A stretch of DNA of 64,000 nucleotides from Pseudoscleropodium purum (GCA_963969395.1 OZ017801.1:436501-500500); one strand, 5' to 3'. Numbered from the stretch's first letter, positions 32,417 through 45,380 are shown. Translations and numbers: made by a program. The notes: a model not told the origin generated them from the letters alone.

Positions 32417-35220
32417 AGAGGATAACTTAGAAGAAGCATGAGGCACGCGCACATCTCTATATCAGAGCAGAATTCCGCTGCCATTCTTGCTGGCAAGGAC
32501 AGGCGTGGTGCGTATTGCATAATTGTCGAGCGGCGGGAGCGGCGAAACGGGATTATACGAGACCCACATCCGTTTGGGCGCCCCGCCTAGATGATAGTCT
32601 GAGGGGGTTAGCACACGACAGGGAGTTTTCAAAAATAGACGTATCTGATTGGTCCATCCAAGCAAGTGGTTTACATGAGAAGAAGTTAAGGGAGTGTCAA
32701 CAATGACATGGAAAAACTTTTTGGGCTTGGAATCTACTTGGCATTGAAGGTAAGTGAGGTGGCATAGGAGAAGAAGTTTCAAAATATCAAGCAATAATGC
32801 TTGGAATTCCACCATTTGGGGAGAAAATTTTGGAAAAGTTCATGGTGGACCAATTGTTATACCAAGTTGGGAAGTTCTGAAATTGCCTTTGCTACTCGTG
32901 TGGCATGGGCCCAAGGTGAGTACTTCAAGGGTGAGTTGTCAAAAAATAGCCCTATTTACATGTTTTCTTAGCTATTTGTTGTTTTCTTATGTTGCTGTTT
33001 GCATTTGCTTATGCTTTGTTGAAAGCTTGTTAGAAATAACCAATTTAATTATTAAAAACTTCCATAGTTCCTATTGACTTTTTCCAAAAAAATTCCTTGT
33101 AAATCACTACATATTCTTATTCTTTACTCAAATTGCATGTAATAATTTATTCCTTGTATATGATAGTTACAATATGTTTATCTATATTTTTAAGATTTAT
33201 ATTTTGAATGTAAGAATGATATTAAATGTAGCTTAGGAAATTTAAAAATTAAAACAAAAAACAAAAGTAAATTAAAAATCAAAATTAAAAATCCACAAAA
33301 TCCATAAAACAAGTATATCTTATCTTTATTACACAAATGTAGTGTAGTGGATAATGTCTTTGATGTTGTAATGCAAATAATGTTGGCTTATTGAATATAA
33401 GTATGTTGAATTTTATACTTAATTTATATTTTAATAAATTATTCCTTTCCAAAGTTTCTTTAAAATAATTTGAATATAAATATTACTAAAATTATGAGTC
33501 ATATTTGAAAAATTAAAATGCTTTAATAACTTGATATTTTAAGAATTTTACGAGTTAAATTGTTTTTAAGACACTATATCTAATTAATAAATACATTAGT
33601 GGATTATAAATTGTTTATAATAATAGAATCAAATAAGACATACGTTTATCAAGTCTATGATAAAGACACTATATACATTAAATAAATTATTATATATTCA
33701 AAAATTATATAATTATTTGACATTAATAAAATATTTATTTTTGATATTGTAATAGATAATTTGCTAAATACAAATAATTGTAAATATATTTAGCATATAT
33801 TGCAAATATAACATAAAGTAGATGACATCAATCATTCATATGTTTTGTAGATTTGCAAAAATTAGTGGAATTGCAATTCAGTTAGTAAGTTACAATACAT
33901 ATTTTGATAACTAATTCATTAATAAAAAACACTTGATTTTTGGTTGGTTCCTTTGCAATTTATTGATTGAAGGTAGTCACAAAAATTAATTTTTGTAATT
34001 ATGATGTCATTCTTTTTTCTTAAGAACTATATATTCCTTGGTAGAACATGTCACTATTATTTTTCAAGTAATCTGCAACTTTTTTTAATTAAAAGATTAC
34101 AAAATGCCCTCTATGTTAGCGTATAAATGGAATATGCAAGACCAAATCTTGTAATGTTTCATCTACATTTACTAGGTTCATTAAAAAAACAAAAGTATTG
34201 TAACTAGGGTTGATTGTCTTGTAACCATTTTCTCTTCTATAATTGCTTTGCAAGCCTTTCTTGGAACTACTAGTTGCAAAATTCAATAACATTATAGTTC
34301 ACTATTCTAAAAGATAAAGTAACCAATGACACACCAAGCATTGGGAGGAAGCAACAAATGACATTTACATCCACGTATAGACGTCCAATGTCCACAAGTG
34401 CTGGTAACTTCCAAACTTTAGTAGGATAAACCTTGCAAGGTCTATGGTTCATAAAAACTATTGTTAGGCACTTCTGCCCTGCTGGTTTCATCATCACCAT
34501 CATGGGGTGTGGAGTTGTCCAAATTGTTGGAAATAAGATCCTAAATGTCCTATTATCATTGTATCAAAATCTTGGAATGATAAGACTTTTGAGTTGGAAA
34601 TATTGAAATAATTAGCAACTAGGTTTTGGGGCAACAGTGGTAGTAGTGGCATCAAAGTTGGTGTTGGGAGTTTTTGGCTATTAGATGAGTTAAAGGAAAA
34701 ATCTTCAAGTAAGATTTTGGAGAGATGTTTTAGACAAGACATGTAACAAGTATACAAAATTTGTAGTTCAAAATTTTAGACTGATTTTGGTTGCCTCTCC
34801 ATGCAGTCTTCTTGGGCATCACTATTGAGGCGCTGAAAGAGGCACTGGCGTAGATGGAGGCCTTGGTTGTGGACGCACCTAGCAATGGAAGCATTGGTGC
34901 AAATGAGGGTGCTATTGATGGAGGCACTGGTGTGTCTGCTTGGAGGCAACTGCGACCCTTTTGTGACGTCTTCTGACTAAGAGCAGGTACGTTGCTTTGG
35001 ACTTGCTGTTGTCCTGCTAGTGTCAAATTTGTTGTGGGGATGTTCATCGTCCTGTTTGCTCTCATCCACTTTGTGGCATGATTGTTCTACTCTACCAAAT
35101 CCATCGTCTATTCCCCCTAGGGTTATCATATCGGATGGGTTGAGATGATCAGATGGGACGGACGGACGGACAGTCTGAACACTCTGGACGCCTTTCATTT
35201 CTGAAGCCATAGAAATTTTC
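32417..35220. other. AT-rich intergenic DNA
   Basis: From about 33060 to 34260 the sequence is very AT-rich with homopolymer runs and no coding signal. At 35210-34480 on the minus strand short open frames (MASEMKGVQSVQ, PVPPSIAPSFAPM, MPKKTAWRGNQ) follow each other in different frames. They may be a decayed ORF, but I recognise no family. Confidence 0.35.
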
Positions 35221-35259
35221 CAAGTGACAAGTCGCTTTTTTTGTTGGTTGTCAACTTCG

Positions 35260-35560
35260 GAATCAGGGTGCGGACGTCAATGTAGGGCCCAGACATCATT
35301 GTCAGGGTGGGGACTGTACTAGGTGCGAACGGATTCGTTGGGGCGCGGACGTATTGGAAAGGGTGAGGATGCTGTAGTTCAATTGTTAATTGCCTCAGGC
35401 ACCTGTTAGGGGGCGCGGACATGGGGGGCGCAGACTTCCTATCAAGGCATGACGACAGGGTGCAAACCTCTTGTCAAGGCTTGGACTTCCCGTCAGGGCA
35501 CAGACGTCGGGCCGTAGACTTTTTGTCAAGGTATGGACGTCGGGGCACAAACGTTTTACT
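35260..35560 (+). repeat. Degenerate GC-rich minisatellite, unit near GTCAGGGCGCGGACGT
   Basis: About 15-18-bp imperfect units with the core GGCRCGGACGT recur (for example GGGTGCGGACGTC, GGGGCGCGGACGTATT, GGGCGCGGACATG, GTCAGGGCACAGACGTCGG). The same core recurs at 36470-36570 and, on the other strand, at about 38930-39080. No protein-coding meaning is seen. Confidence 0.6.
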
Positions 35561-36885
35561 CGTCAACCACGGTGTGGGGGGAAGTCAAATTTGCAGTGAA
35601 ATTGGCATAGGATTCTTCTTTTCCATAGAAGGGGGAACCCAATAATGCACCCAGCCCTTCATTTGAGTTTGGAGAATATTTTTAAGTCAATGGTTGTATT
35701 AAGAGGTCCAACTACTTTTTGAATTCAAAGACAATGTATGAAAACATGTTGCTCCTTTGTTGGGGCCGGACTTCTCCTTCTTGTCTTCATCAAGCACTTG
35801 AGAATTAGAAAAAATAAAATTTAGATCAAATGCTACTTAAGTTATTTTTGAATACAAGTTCAACGGTATATTTTAAAAATGAGCATATCAAACCGGTTTG
35901 GGATTGGAATTAAATACTACTCACATTATTTTTGAATTCCATCATTCCACTAGAAAAATTTATTTGTGTAATAGGATCCTAGAAGGGTTTGGGATTGAAA
36001 TCAAATGCTACTTAAGTTATTTTCGAATTCAAGTTCAATGGTACTTTTGGTAATGGAGATATCAAACCGGTTTAGGATTGAAAATAAATACTACTCACAT
36101 TATTTTTGAATTCCATCATTCCACTTAAAAACTTTATTTATATGATAGGATCCTATAGAGGTTTGGGATTGAAATCAAATACTACTTAAGTTATTTTTGA
36201 ATTCAAATGCAATGGTACTTTTTGGTAATGGGATTGTAGAAGGGTTTAGAATTGAGATGAAATACTTGTTAAGAGTTTTCTAGAATTTGACTTCAGCGGA
36301 TTCTTTTTGTAATGGGCTACTAGAGGATTTGGGATTGAAATGAAGTAATAGTGAAGATATTTGTGTGTTCAACTTTGTCATGGAGAGAGTACAAATTTGG
36401 CTTGGAGGGAGTTCAAGTCTGCCATTTGGATAAGTTTCCACACATGCCCAGGTTAGGGCACAAATGTTTGGACAGGGCGCGGACGTGCTGTCAAGGCGTG
36501 GATGTTTGGGTGCGGATGTTCTGGAGGGGTGCGGACGCTTGGGCAGGGCACGAACGTCGGGGCGCGGACGTTCAGCATGACAACAACGGGGGAGTGAAAT
36601 TCAGCTTGAACATTTGAAATTGGCATGGAATTCTTCCTTCCCATGGAGAGGGGGAACCTATTAATGCAGCTAGCCTTTCATTTGAGTTTAGGGAATATCT
36701 CCAAGTCAATGGCTACATTAAGAGGTCCAACCGCTTTTTGAGTTCAGGGAGTATTTCCAAGTCAATGGCTCCATTAAGAGGTCCAACCACTTTTTGAGTT
36801 CAAAGACAATGTATGGAAGCATGTCACTCCCTTGTTGGGGCCGGACTTCTCCTTTTTGCTTTCATCAAGCACTTGAGAACTAGCC
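35555..36885 (+). repeat. Direct segmental duplication of about 270 bp, copies about 1 kb apart
   Basis: 35560-35810 and 36590-36885 share the same succession of blocks: GAAATTGGCAT, GGGGGAACC, CCTTTCATTTGAGTTT or CCCTTCATTTGAGTTT, AAGTCAATGG, ATTAAGAGGTCCAAC, TTTTTGA, CAAAGACAATGTATG, TTGTTGGGGCCGGACTTCTC and CATCAAGCACTTGAGAA. The right copy has an extra internal tandem duplication of about 57 bp. GC-rich minisatellite precedes both copies, so a unit of about 1 kb was duplicated. Confidence 0.75.
35826..36350 (+). repeat. 175-bp tandem repeat, three units
   Basis: TCAAATGCTACTTAAG (third unit ATACTACTTAAG) recurs at 35826, 36001 and 36175, so the period is 174-175 bp. Each unit is itself two diverged halves of about 87 bp, both containing a TTATTTTTGAATTC-type core. 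Units 1 and 2 also share ATATCAAACCGGTTT. Looser relatives appear at 37120-37450. The nucleosome-scale period resembles plant satellites, but only three units are present. Confidence 0.75.
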
Positions 36886-39130
36886 CCCACCCTAAAAAAT
36901 GAAGAAATGGAGATTTCAGAAAATGAAACTTCACTTGCACACTTGAAGGAAAAAAGATTTGAAATTAGACACAAGATTTTTTTGGGTTTATAACAAAATA
37001 CAAGGTACACTTTTTTTTCAAATCAGGTTCAAGGATGCGTTTTTGAATTTTGTAATTAGCAATTATAAGTTATATTTTTTGTAATTGGAGGATAAAACTC
37101 CTGCAAGGATTTAGGAGTTGTCATCAATTTCAAGTTACTTGTTTTTTTGGATTTGAGTTCAAACGTTTAGTGGTTCATTTCGATAGCAAAAGTGTAATTA
37201 TGTTTGGATTTAGGAATTGAAATCAAATACCTCTTCTTTTATTTTTGGTTTTAGCTTGATTTAAAAAAAAAGAATTGGATACTAGAATTGTTTTGGAATG
37301 TAATTGAATACAATTTGTTTTATTTTCGGATTCAAGTTAAATGGTTCCTTTGATAATTGTAATCTAGACATGTACTTATGTTTGGAATTGAAGTAAAATA
37401 CAATCAATTTTGTGCTTGCATAAAAGTTCAATGGTTTTGAATTTGGTAATAGTATAGTACTTCAAGTTTTCAACCTCTAAAATCCTACCTTACTTTGAGC
37501 TGACCATGAACAATGGAACTCCTAAGCACTAATTCTAATTAACATATTTCATGATTCTCATGCGGGTTGTTGTACCTCCTACCATTTCATATGTATATAA
37601 TGAGCTCCTCTTTCTACTCTAAAATTCAAAACAAGATGATAAATTATTTTCAAATTTTTCTTAGATATTATACGTAATTGAATGTTTTTTTCTCCATATC
37701 TAGTTGCAGGATATTGTATTAGACTAGTACAAAAAAGTTTTGACAAAATTTCACAAAATTTGAGCAAGTACATTACAAGATAGTTATGTTCAACCCTTGA
37801 AGGCCTAACAAATTAACAATGTTTTGACAATGGAACTTTCCAATGAATCTTCCTACTTTGATATTTTTTTGTGTATTGGATGTATTTGAAATTTTTAATA
37901 GAATTGTACAAAAAAGAAGACTACTATATTTAGGATACTAGCATGTGTGGAATTAATTATAAAAAATATTGACCATTGGATTCTTAGGTTATAACAATGT
38001 TAGATGATCAATTGTGTAGGCCAAAAATGTAGCTTTTGGAGAAGAAAAATTATAAGAACATGAATAATGCTTTTTCTCCCTTGGGAAAAAACTGTTTTGG
38101 AGTCTAAAGAAAATGCAGTATTTTTTAATTTTTAAGAATGAGAAATAAAAATTTTTCTCAAATTTATACAAATTTAATTTGAAGTCAAATTTGACTATTA
38201 AACCAAATTTATCCTTTTATTTAATTGATGTGAAATTTTTTGATATCTTTTTCTAGTGAAAAATTTCATTTTCTATTCATATTTTATTTTATTTCATAAT
38301 GTTGATGAAAAAATCAAATTATTATGATTTTTGAAAGGCAATAGTTGAAATAAAATTGTATCAATTTTAATATGTATTAGAATAATCTGTAAATATCATC
38401 ATAAATGAAGGATAGAATGAGAAACACAATTTTGTAATTTAAATTTAAAACTCATTTTACAAAAATAAAATATGAATGAAGAACACACCATATTGTGTTA
38501 TTTGGAATTTAATACATGGAGCTTTCAATTGCAATAACTCTTTTAATTTTTAACAGTTTTCAAAATTTCAAAATGGAATAGAACCAAAACTTGTTAAGCT
38601 TCATTTTATTAGTTGAAATCAAATTCCAGAAATAGTTATTTTTTGGAGGTTGCAATCAAAGTTGACCAAGGCGCATCCACTTTCTTGAATGCGTGGACCC
38701 TAAAGGTTAATAGACAATGAATTAAATTCAATTGCTTACAAGGAAATACAGATGTACAAAGCAAGCTTCTTCTTCTTTTACTTTTAAATTCACAAGGAAT
38801 TAGTTCCTCTTGACCCTAATGAAAAAAATAATGGTTTAATTGTACAAGGACCCCCTTCATTCAAAAATAAATTAGTTCAATTTGGCTCCAATTTTAAAAA
38901 ATTGTCCGCGTCTCAACTACTTCCGTCCATGCCCTGACCCACTCTCGTCCTCGCCTTGACATTCATCTACGCCTCAACCCAATTCCGTCCGTGCCTTGAC
39001 TTCCGTCCGCGCCTTGGCAAGATTACGCCACGCCTTGACTAGAATCTGCACCCCTACCGGTGACGTCCGTGCCCTAGGTCTTGCTTGGCAGCCAAGTGGC
39101 ATCAAAGTGGCGGCCCATTAACCTGTTTTT
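36886..39130. other. AT-rich intergenic DNA
   Basis: Diverged relatives of the 87/175-bp unit lie at 37120-37450. From 37450 to 38890 there is only AT-rich sequence with long A or T runs and no coding signal. At about 38930-39080 the GC-rich minisatellite occurs inverted (TTCCGTCCGTGCCTTGAC and similar). Confidence 0.4.
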
Positions 39131-41480
39131 TCAATTTAAGAAAGTCAACTTAGTGTTGACTGCATTGGACGGGCGAACTAGACGTCCGTTTGGTATGACA
39201 ACCATGGTTCCTGCATACATTGCTTTGTGAGTCGGAGGAATGTAGCAGTTTCCAATGTTGGTACAGGAAATGTTTGAATGGCTTTGCACTAATTTGAGAG
39301 TTTGAGTGACAAAACTCCCGTAGGTGCTCTCTCCAGTGGTTTTGATGTTGTTGCTTGCCGTAGGAACTTTTGCATCAATAGACGTCTGCCTCCAAGTTCG
39401 TGCATTGCTGGAAGAGCCAAGCATCCTAAGCCACTTCCCCTCATGGGTCTCATGCTTGGCCTTAAATTCTCCAATTTTTGTTTCTGACTTGGTAGGATGT
39501 TCTCCTTGTCCATGTGTGTCAAAGCGCAGCTCTTGACCGCCATTGCAATCTGGCCACAGTACCTAACGGAGCTCCTTGTTAACAGCCAAATTGAATCCAG
39601 CAACATTGTCCTCTACTCACTTGCTTGTCCACCCAAGAATGGTTGCCTCTTGATGGCGGAAAAAATAATGAAATGAAGATGGTGATGGCTACTGAGGAAA
39701 TGAATGGCAATTCTAAGGTGACGGAAGGATTTTTAAGTGCTCACTATGCAAACAATTTAGAATTGCAAGAATTTGGTCCTCTCTAGCTCTTTGCTCTAAT
39801 CAGACCCACCTCTCTACTACTGTGACTGATTGCAATGTAGACATTGTATTGTGTGAACCTCTTTAGTATGGCCTTTTCAAAAGGAAGTGAGAGTTTGTCA
39901 CTCTCCTGAATTGGATCCACTGATTGGGTGCTCTTCTATTCCTTTGACATTGGTGCCCCTTTAGCTAGCAACTCAACAACTTCCTCCTTCAATTCCTTGA
40001 TTCATTTCTCCAAACTCTGCACATTGGATTGTTGGCGTACTACTATATCACTTTGCTACTCTTCCCTCTTCTTTGCCAAATCTATTTTTGATGTGGACAT
40101 CCTCAACTGATCCTTCAACATATGATTCTCTTCATCCACATTCTTCAATCTGTAGTTTTCTTCCTCCAGCGCCAACAAAGTTTTCAAGTGGTCCACCCTC
40201 TCATCGAGAAATAGCTCCAAAGATTCGGTGAATTGAAAAAAAGACAAGGCATCATTCAATAGTCTAGGTGACACTTGGAAAAACTCCTTAGCCATTTGCT
40301 TAACCATCGGGGTCATTTTCGTTACAAGTTGTGCGAAACATGCAAGACTGAAAGCTGTTTATACAAAATTTGCCATCCTAGTTCTACATTTGGGTGCATT
40401 AGAGCTTCCAGCTTTGTTGCCTTGACTATCAAGTTTGGATTCTTTCAATTTTCCCCTGCTACTTCCCATCATTGATGACATTCCAACATGCGCTCTATTT
40501 CTTTGGCATTGGGCATTTGACTGAGAAACTCTTGTTCTGCCTTACTCAAAATTGACAGATGGAGATATCTTCTCTCCATCTCACCGCCATCAAGGGTGGA
40601 ATTAATCAGCATGTCATTGACCTACATCTCACTTGTATGTGGCGGATGCTCTTCAATTGTAGGGCTTAATATTAGGCTCGACGTTGCTGTCAAATCACAA
40701 TTGGGCGCATCATACATCACGTTCTCCATGGCTTTGCTCTCTATAAGATTATCAATTGTAGCATAAGCCCTCGCAACTTTTTCTGATGTGACTTCTTCTT
40801 GTGACGTGGAAAGTGCCCCCCCTTTGTTCAAAAGGTTGTCCTCATTTAGAGCATTGCTTTCCTCAATCACAAACTGTCCCATTTGATAAGGACATCAAAG
40901 CCGTTGGAGGAGTTGAAAACACTTCTCCTTCCATACTTTCCAAGGAGGAATTTGACCCTTCTTAAGGAGGCATTATGGAACTTGGGCCTAATTGTATTCC
41001 AGCACTTGTGCCCTCCAAGACCTTCATTTTTTAAATTGTAGTATTTTTTGATACTTTTTTGGATTTGCTTGCCTCTTTTGGTTCCGCCAATGGATCAAAC
41101 AAATTCGGAATATCTTTTTGACCTCCTTCGAATGAAGGTGCACACCCCAGCATGGTTGGAAACATACTCCAATCCACTTTACGGGCCAATATGAATTCTG
41201 CATACACCATGGACACAAGGCTATAGTTTATTTTCCCCTTACACATTGGCCTTGTGCCAAATAGCCACCTCCACACTTCTATTGATTGATGGACAAAATG
41301 TTTGCTCTTGCAATTTCATGTCCTACACGCATAATCGTGATTGTGGGCTATATGGCAATCCCGAAGCCACAACTTCCCTATGTGGTACATTTTCACATAT
41401 TTCTTGCACATTGTAGAATTCTAGTACTCTGCGATCTCTATCTCCCAACCACTCTTTGCCTTGATGTTTGAGTCATCCAA
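39131..41480 (-). pseudogene. Decayed transposon-like ORF, coiled-coil region, minus strand
   Basis: On minus, blocks follow each other with stops between. At 41276 WRWLFGTRPMCKGKINYSLV with ARKVDWSMF; at 40882 MGQFVIEESNALNED; at 40316 FFQVSPRLLNDALSFFQ followed by a coiled coil (EEENYRLKNVDEENHMLKDQ); at 39606 a Pro/Leu-rich tail with a frame change. The ARKVDW block recalls the RKVDW block of the family A protein (residues 170-174), and both have a coiled coil further on. It is probably a decayed member of the plant 'putative transposon protein' group. This is inference, and no exact boundaries are seen. Confidence 0.4.
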
Positions 41481-44313
41481 AATCTCATAGTGTAGCCCGT
41501 GCATGCTCCCCCTTGCTTTATTCTTTTTTTTTTGGGCAGCTCCTAAAGTCGTTCCATCACGACCCACACCATCTTTTGCAGTCAAAATGTAGAATTCGAA
41601 TTTGTCTCCACCTCCAATTACATAATTGGTACAAGTGAGTGCTGTATAATGTGTGTGTTAGTGTGTGTGAGTGATATATGTCACCAAAGCTAAAGGACCC
41701 CAACTCTCTACCACATAGGAACAACTAGTGCTTGGAGCGATAGTTGCACATCTGACTTGGCACCAAAGGAAAGTTGAAGTGAGGAAAAATGAAGAGCCCG
41801 TCTGCCCTTATAAGCGTCCACCACCAAACCTAAGTGCATTTTAGACTCGAACCTACTCCGAACATGGAGAAGCGGCCCCAAACCTTTGGTCTGTCGTAAG
41901 AACCCGCGTCGGCCGCTTTGGCGATGGACGGCAGCTTGTCCATTGTGCCGTTCAATGTGTCCGACTTCCTCCCACCGTCCGATGTACGATCCATCCGCCA
42001 ATCCAATCTGGTGGTCTGAGTGTCCGCTGTCTGCCCACTGCCTGATTTGCCCATTTGCATCGTCCGCCGTCCGCCCAGTGTTCGTACCCTAAAACCGCCC
42101 TGAACATTGGATTCCTTGAACATTGGATTTCATAATACAAAGCTTTGCCTCCACTGACTGCTGTAAAATGCTTGAAGCATCCAATGTTCCAATAATGTAT
42201 GAGAGGGCAATGCAAGTGCACATTAAATTGCAAAATAATAAAATCAGAATCCCAAACTCTATGTAAATTTACATCAAAACCTGAAGGTTTGGTTCCAAAA
42301 TGCCTATGGTACAATAATTTGCTCTTTGGAAAACCTAAAAAATAAATCAAAGCTAACAAAGTGGATAATTTTAATAGCTAGGATTTTTGACACTTCCTCA
42401 TGAAGGTGTACTTCTAGCACCAAAAAATTGATCTTGAAAATGTAATTGATGCATTATAATTTCTACATTGAAGATTTTGTGCAAGCGTGTTCTTTGCAAT
42501 GTTGACATTCTGTAGTGTTCAAGGCTCCTGATAATGGGCCTCAAATAGACAAATACACTAAACCTCAAAAAAAGAATCGCATGAAAAAATTATTAACGGA
42601 AAGCGTAAAATAGATTTTGAGATAATATAAATTCAACGTGGTTGTGCATGTTAAGCCCTTGCACCTCATATTTGGGGGACCACCTCTTCACATTTAACCT
42701 AAGAAAACAGGATTTGCAAATTTCAACTTGTCTCTATAATTTTAACAAAAATGAACACAAATATTACTCCATATAATTTTTCAATCCATAAATGATATTG
42801 TTGTTTGTATTTTTCCTAAGGAATCTCTACCTTCTGATCTTCGAATTTGTAGAATTAACAAAATAAACAAAAGTTTTGAACCTATTAAAATCTTGGCTTT
42901 TTTGTTTAGTGTACAACAAATTTGTAGAAGCTATGAAAAGGCCTTGGGGAAGTATAGCCGCATAGGGGATAACAAATCTTGAAATAACTTTAAACCTTAC
43001 AGAAGTTACTACAAGCATTGTGGTAGTGTGTGAAATATGTTTGACACTTGGACCTTCAAATAAGATTCGCACATGTGTAATCCTATGATGTGGGACTTCT
43101 TCAATCTTCAATATGAGAATGTGTAGTATTGTAGTACATTTTTTGCAAACCTTGTTTATAATTTTACATATGCAATAACATATTAGAATTTTAAGTTTTA
43201 AGCCTTTCAATAATATAAGATACTTACTTTCACTCACCTTTGGAGTCCATATTGTAACTCTAAAACTCCTTAATTTAATATTTTTGCAATAATAGCATTA
43301 TAACATTGTTGGCTTAAAAGCTCAAATTTTTGGAGGCCAATGGTGCACTTGAGATGTAGGTGAAAAAATTCTTTGCGAAGTTGAGGACGCATGGAGATCA
43401 CTCAACAAAAAATAGAACATTACGGCAAGTAAACTGTAGTCTGCATTTATTTGTTGAAGGAAAAATTTATACATGGTTTGGAAGTACTTTAGCCTACATT
43501 TATTGATTTAATTTCCATAACATCACCACATCAGTGCGTATAATATAAATTATTGAAGAATGTCTTGATTTTAAATAGAAGTAGACATAAAATTATAATG
43601 AGTATGAATAAAAACAAAAAAGAAAAAAAAATTAGTTCTACAATTAATATAATCTCTAAACCTTCAAATAGAGGATACAAAAATAATGTGTTCTAACAAT
43701 TCAACATTTTGGATACTATACCTACATGTGCTAAATATTTGACACTTTACTTTCAAGAATCAAGACTGACATCAACAATAAAAATGGATTAAAATCAATA
43801 TTAAGTATAGAATTGTATTTTAAATTAGAGTAGGTCAATAGGTCAATAGGAGTATTTTGTCAAAATTAAAGAACCATTCTATGATAAAATTGAAAATCGG
43901 TATTGTATATTTGAACCAAATTAAATGATCAATTGCACCCAAAACTGAGATTTCTTACCAAGTGTGCTTGTTAGCTTGTAAAGTGAAATAGAAACTTCTT
44001 TGAAATTGAAAAATAAAAGTATCTTCGATAGATTTCTCTAAACTTGTAATGAATGTTTTGTACTGTTCAACACCCCCTTCAGTTATAATACATTTTGATT
44101 GTTGCATGTACCAAGTTTCAATGTTTGATGTTACTTGACGCAATTGCAACTGTCCATTGCAAATTTAAAATATATATAATGAGATGTAAAGAAGATTTGA
44201 TTGTTGACAAAGTTCTTATTAGAAGTTTCTACTAACACTACATTTAGAGAATGTGAAATATTGTACTAAAATGAGAACTTCATATTCATTGCAGCTATTA
44301 CAACTTAAGGTTG
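41481..44313. other. AT-rich intergenic DNA
   Basis: A GC-richer patch at 41880-42090 has scattered CGTCCG words but no inverted ends that I could find. The rest (42130-44310) is AT-rich with short spurious frames. Confidence 0.4.
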
Positions 44314-44355
44314 AGGGTTGTTAGGGTTTAGGGTTTGGGTTTAGGGGTTAGGGTT
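44314..44355 (+). repeat. Interstitial telomere-like tract (TTTAGGG)
   Basis: GGGTTGTTAGGGTTTAGGG continues into GTTTGGGTTTAGGGGTTAGGG, five to six degenerate copies of the plant telomere unit TTTAGGG. It abuts the GC-richer block next to the CACTA remnant. It supports a plant origin of the sequence and marks an old break repair or transposition of telomeric DNA. Confidence 0.75.
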
Positions 44356-44509
44356 CGAACGGTCCGTTGGGGCATCCATCCGTTTGCACGGTTTGCCGGT
44401 GCCTCCGCTATCGTCCGCTGCGTTTGGTCTTTGGTACGGTCCACCAACCAATTGGACAATGCGTCCGATCTCTTTGTCCAATTGGTCCGTCTACCTTTTG
44501 TCAATCTGT

Positions 44510-45380
44510 AGTTTGGGAATGATGGGGAAGTGCCGCGACACCTTCATTGGAAAACAACGCCGCTCCTTGTCCTAGTATCTGTGACCGCCACACTTGGAAC
44601 ACTGTAGGTCTTGCTCATAGGGCCCACAAAAAAGCACACAGCCTCGTTCACATGCATGGATGGTATTGTATGTCAAACCCAATTTCCTCGTCAAGACTTG
44701 CGCGGCGTAGTAATTTTGAGGTAAGTTATTGTTCCTTGGTAGGAAATGAGAATGCAAAATGCTGAACAATTTGTTGGCACGGTGTAGGGTTGACAAATCT
44801 CTACGTCCGCCCGAAAAAAGCGTCCGTAACCCAAACGTCCGGACGCACGGACGCCGGCGGACGCAGCGTCCCTTCGGCCCGTCGGAAAGCGGATGGGCGG
44901 GGCGGGGCGGACGGCCCGAGGCGGACGCCCAGATCGTGCGGACCACATCAGTCCGCGTGTCGATCGGACGGCCGTAACCGGGCGGACGGGGGACAGGCGG
45001 ATGGGGTGGACAAGCGGACGCGAATGTCAGCGGACGCTGCGAATACAGCATTCGCGTCCGAACGTCCTGTCAACCCTGTCTCCAAATGAGGTAATCTAGA
45101 TGCCTTCCATGACGTACAAGGTGAGCTTGAACGTTCTTCAGGAGAAGTCTTTTACGACCTTTGCACTTCATGCAAGGACAATGCAGCTTCTTCACATTGT
45201 ACTCTCTAGTTCATTGTAACTCCCTCAACCTGAGGCGCTCATCTCTAAGTCTCTGTCTGCCACTGTCGGACAATAGAAGCCTAGAAGGAATCATCTTCAC
45301 TAGTTTGGCAAATTTGTTACCATGTCATACAAAGAGTGGAAAGCGGGAGGGTAATGGATTGGAACTTGTAAAGGGACGGC
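44510..45380 (-). pseudogene. CACTA (En/Spm) TNP2-like transposase remnant, carrying element M2
   Basis: On minus, 45215-45079 reads REYNVKKLHCPCMKCKGRKR and then QAHLVRHGRHLDYLIW, the CPCxxC zinc-binding pattern of the transposase-associated domain at the start of plant TNP2 proteins. After M2, 44784-44515 reads LFSILHSHFLPRNNNLPQNY, LGLTYNTIHACERGC, CSKCGGHRY, then KVSRHFPIIPKLQ. This is the typical TNP2 succession (YY, LGL.Y..IHAC, C..CG..R, P.K...FP..P.LQ). TGA and TAG stops are present, and the roughly 100-200 residues normally between the two blocks are missing. It is dead. The similarity ends after PKLQ near 44515. Confidence 0.75.
44785..45078 (+). mobile_element. hAT-type miniature element copy M2
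   Basis: A GC-rich 294-bp block from TAGGGTTGACAAATC to GTCCTGTCAACCCTG. The terminal inverted repeats match M1 and M4, with T for C at the first base. The flanking 8-mers GCACGGTG and TCTCCAAA do not match. The host TNP2-like gene lacks sequence here too, so a deletion at one side probably removed the duplication. Confidence 0.65.

Noticed and set aside
41830..42123. GC-richer patch as a seventh hAT-type miniature element
   Set aside because: CGTCCG words occur, but no CAGGGTTG ends or 8-bp duplication could be found.
44790..45089. GC-rich open frames full of Arg/Pro/Asp in the CGGACG blocks (also near 2888-3408, 49664-50105, 62712-62966)
   Set aside because: All lie inside hAT-type miniature elements. 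The frames arise from stop-poor GC-rich repeats and differ between copies.
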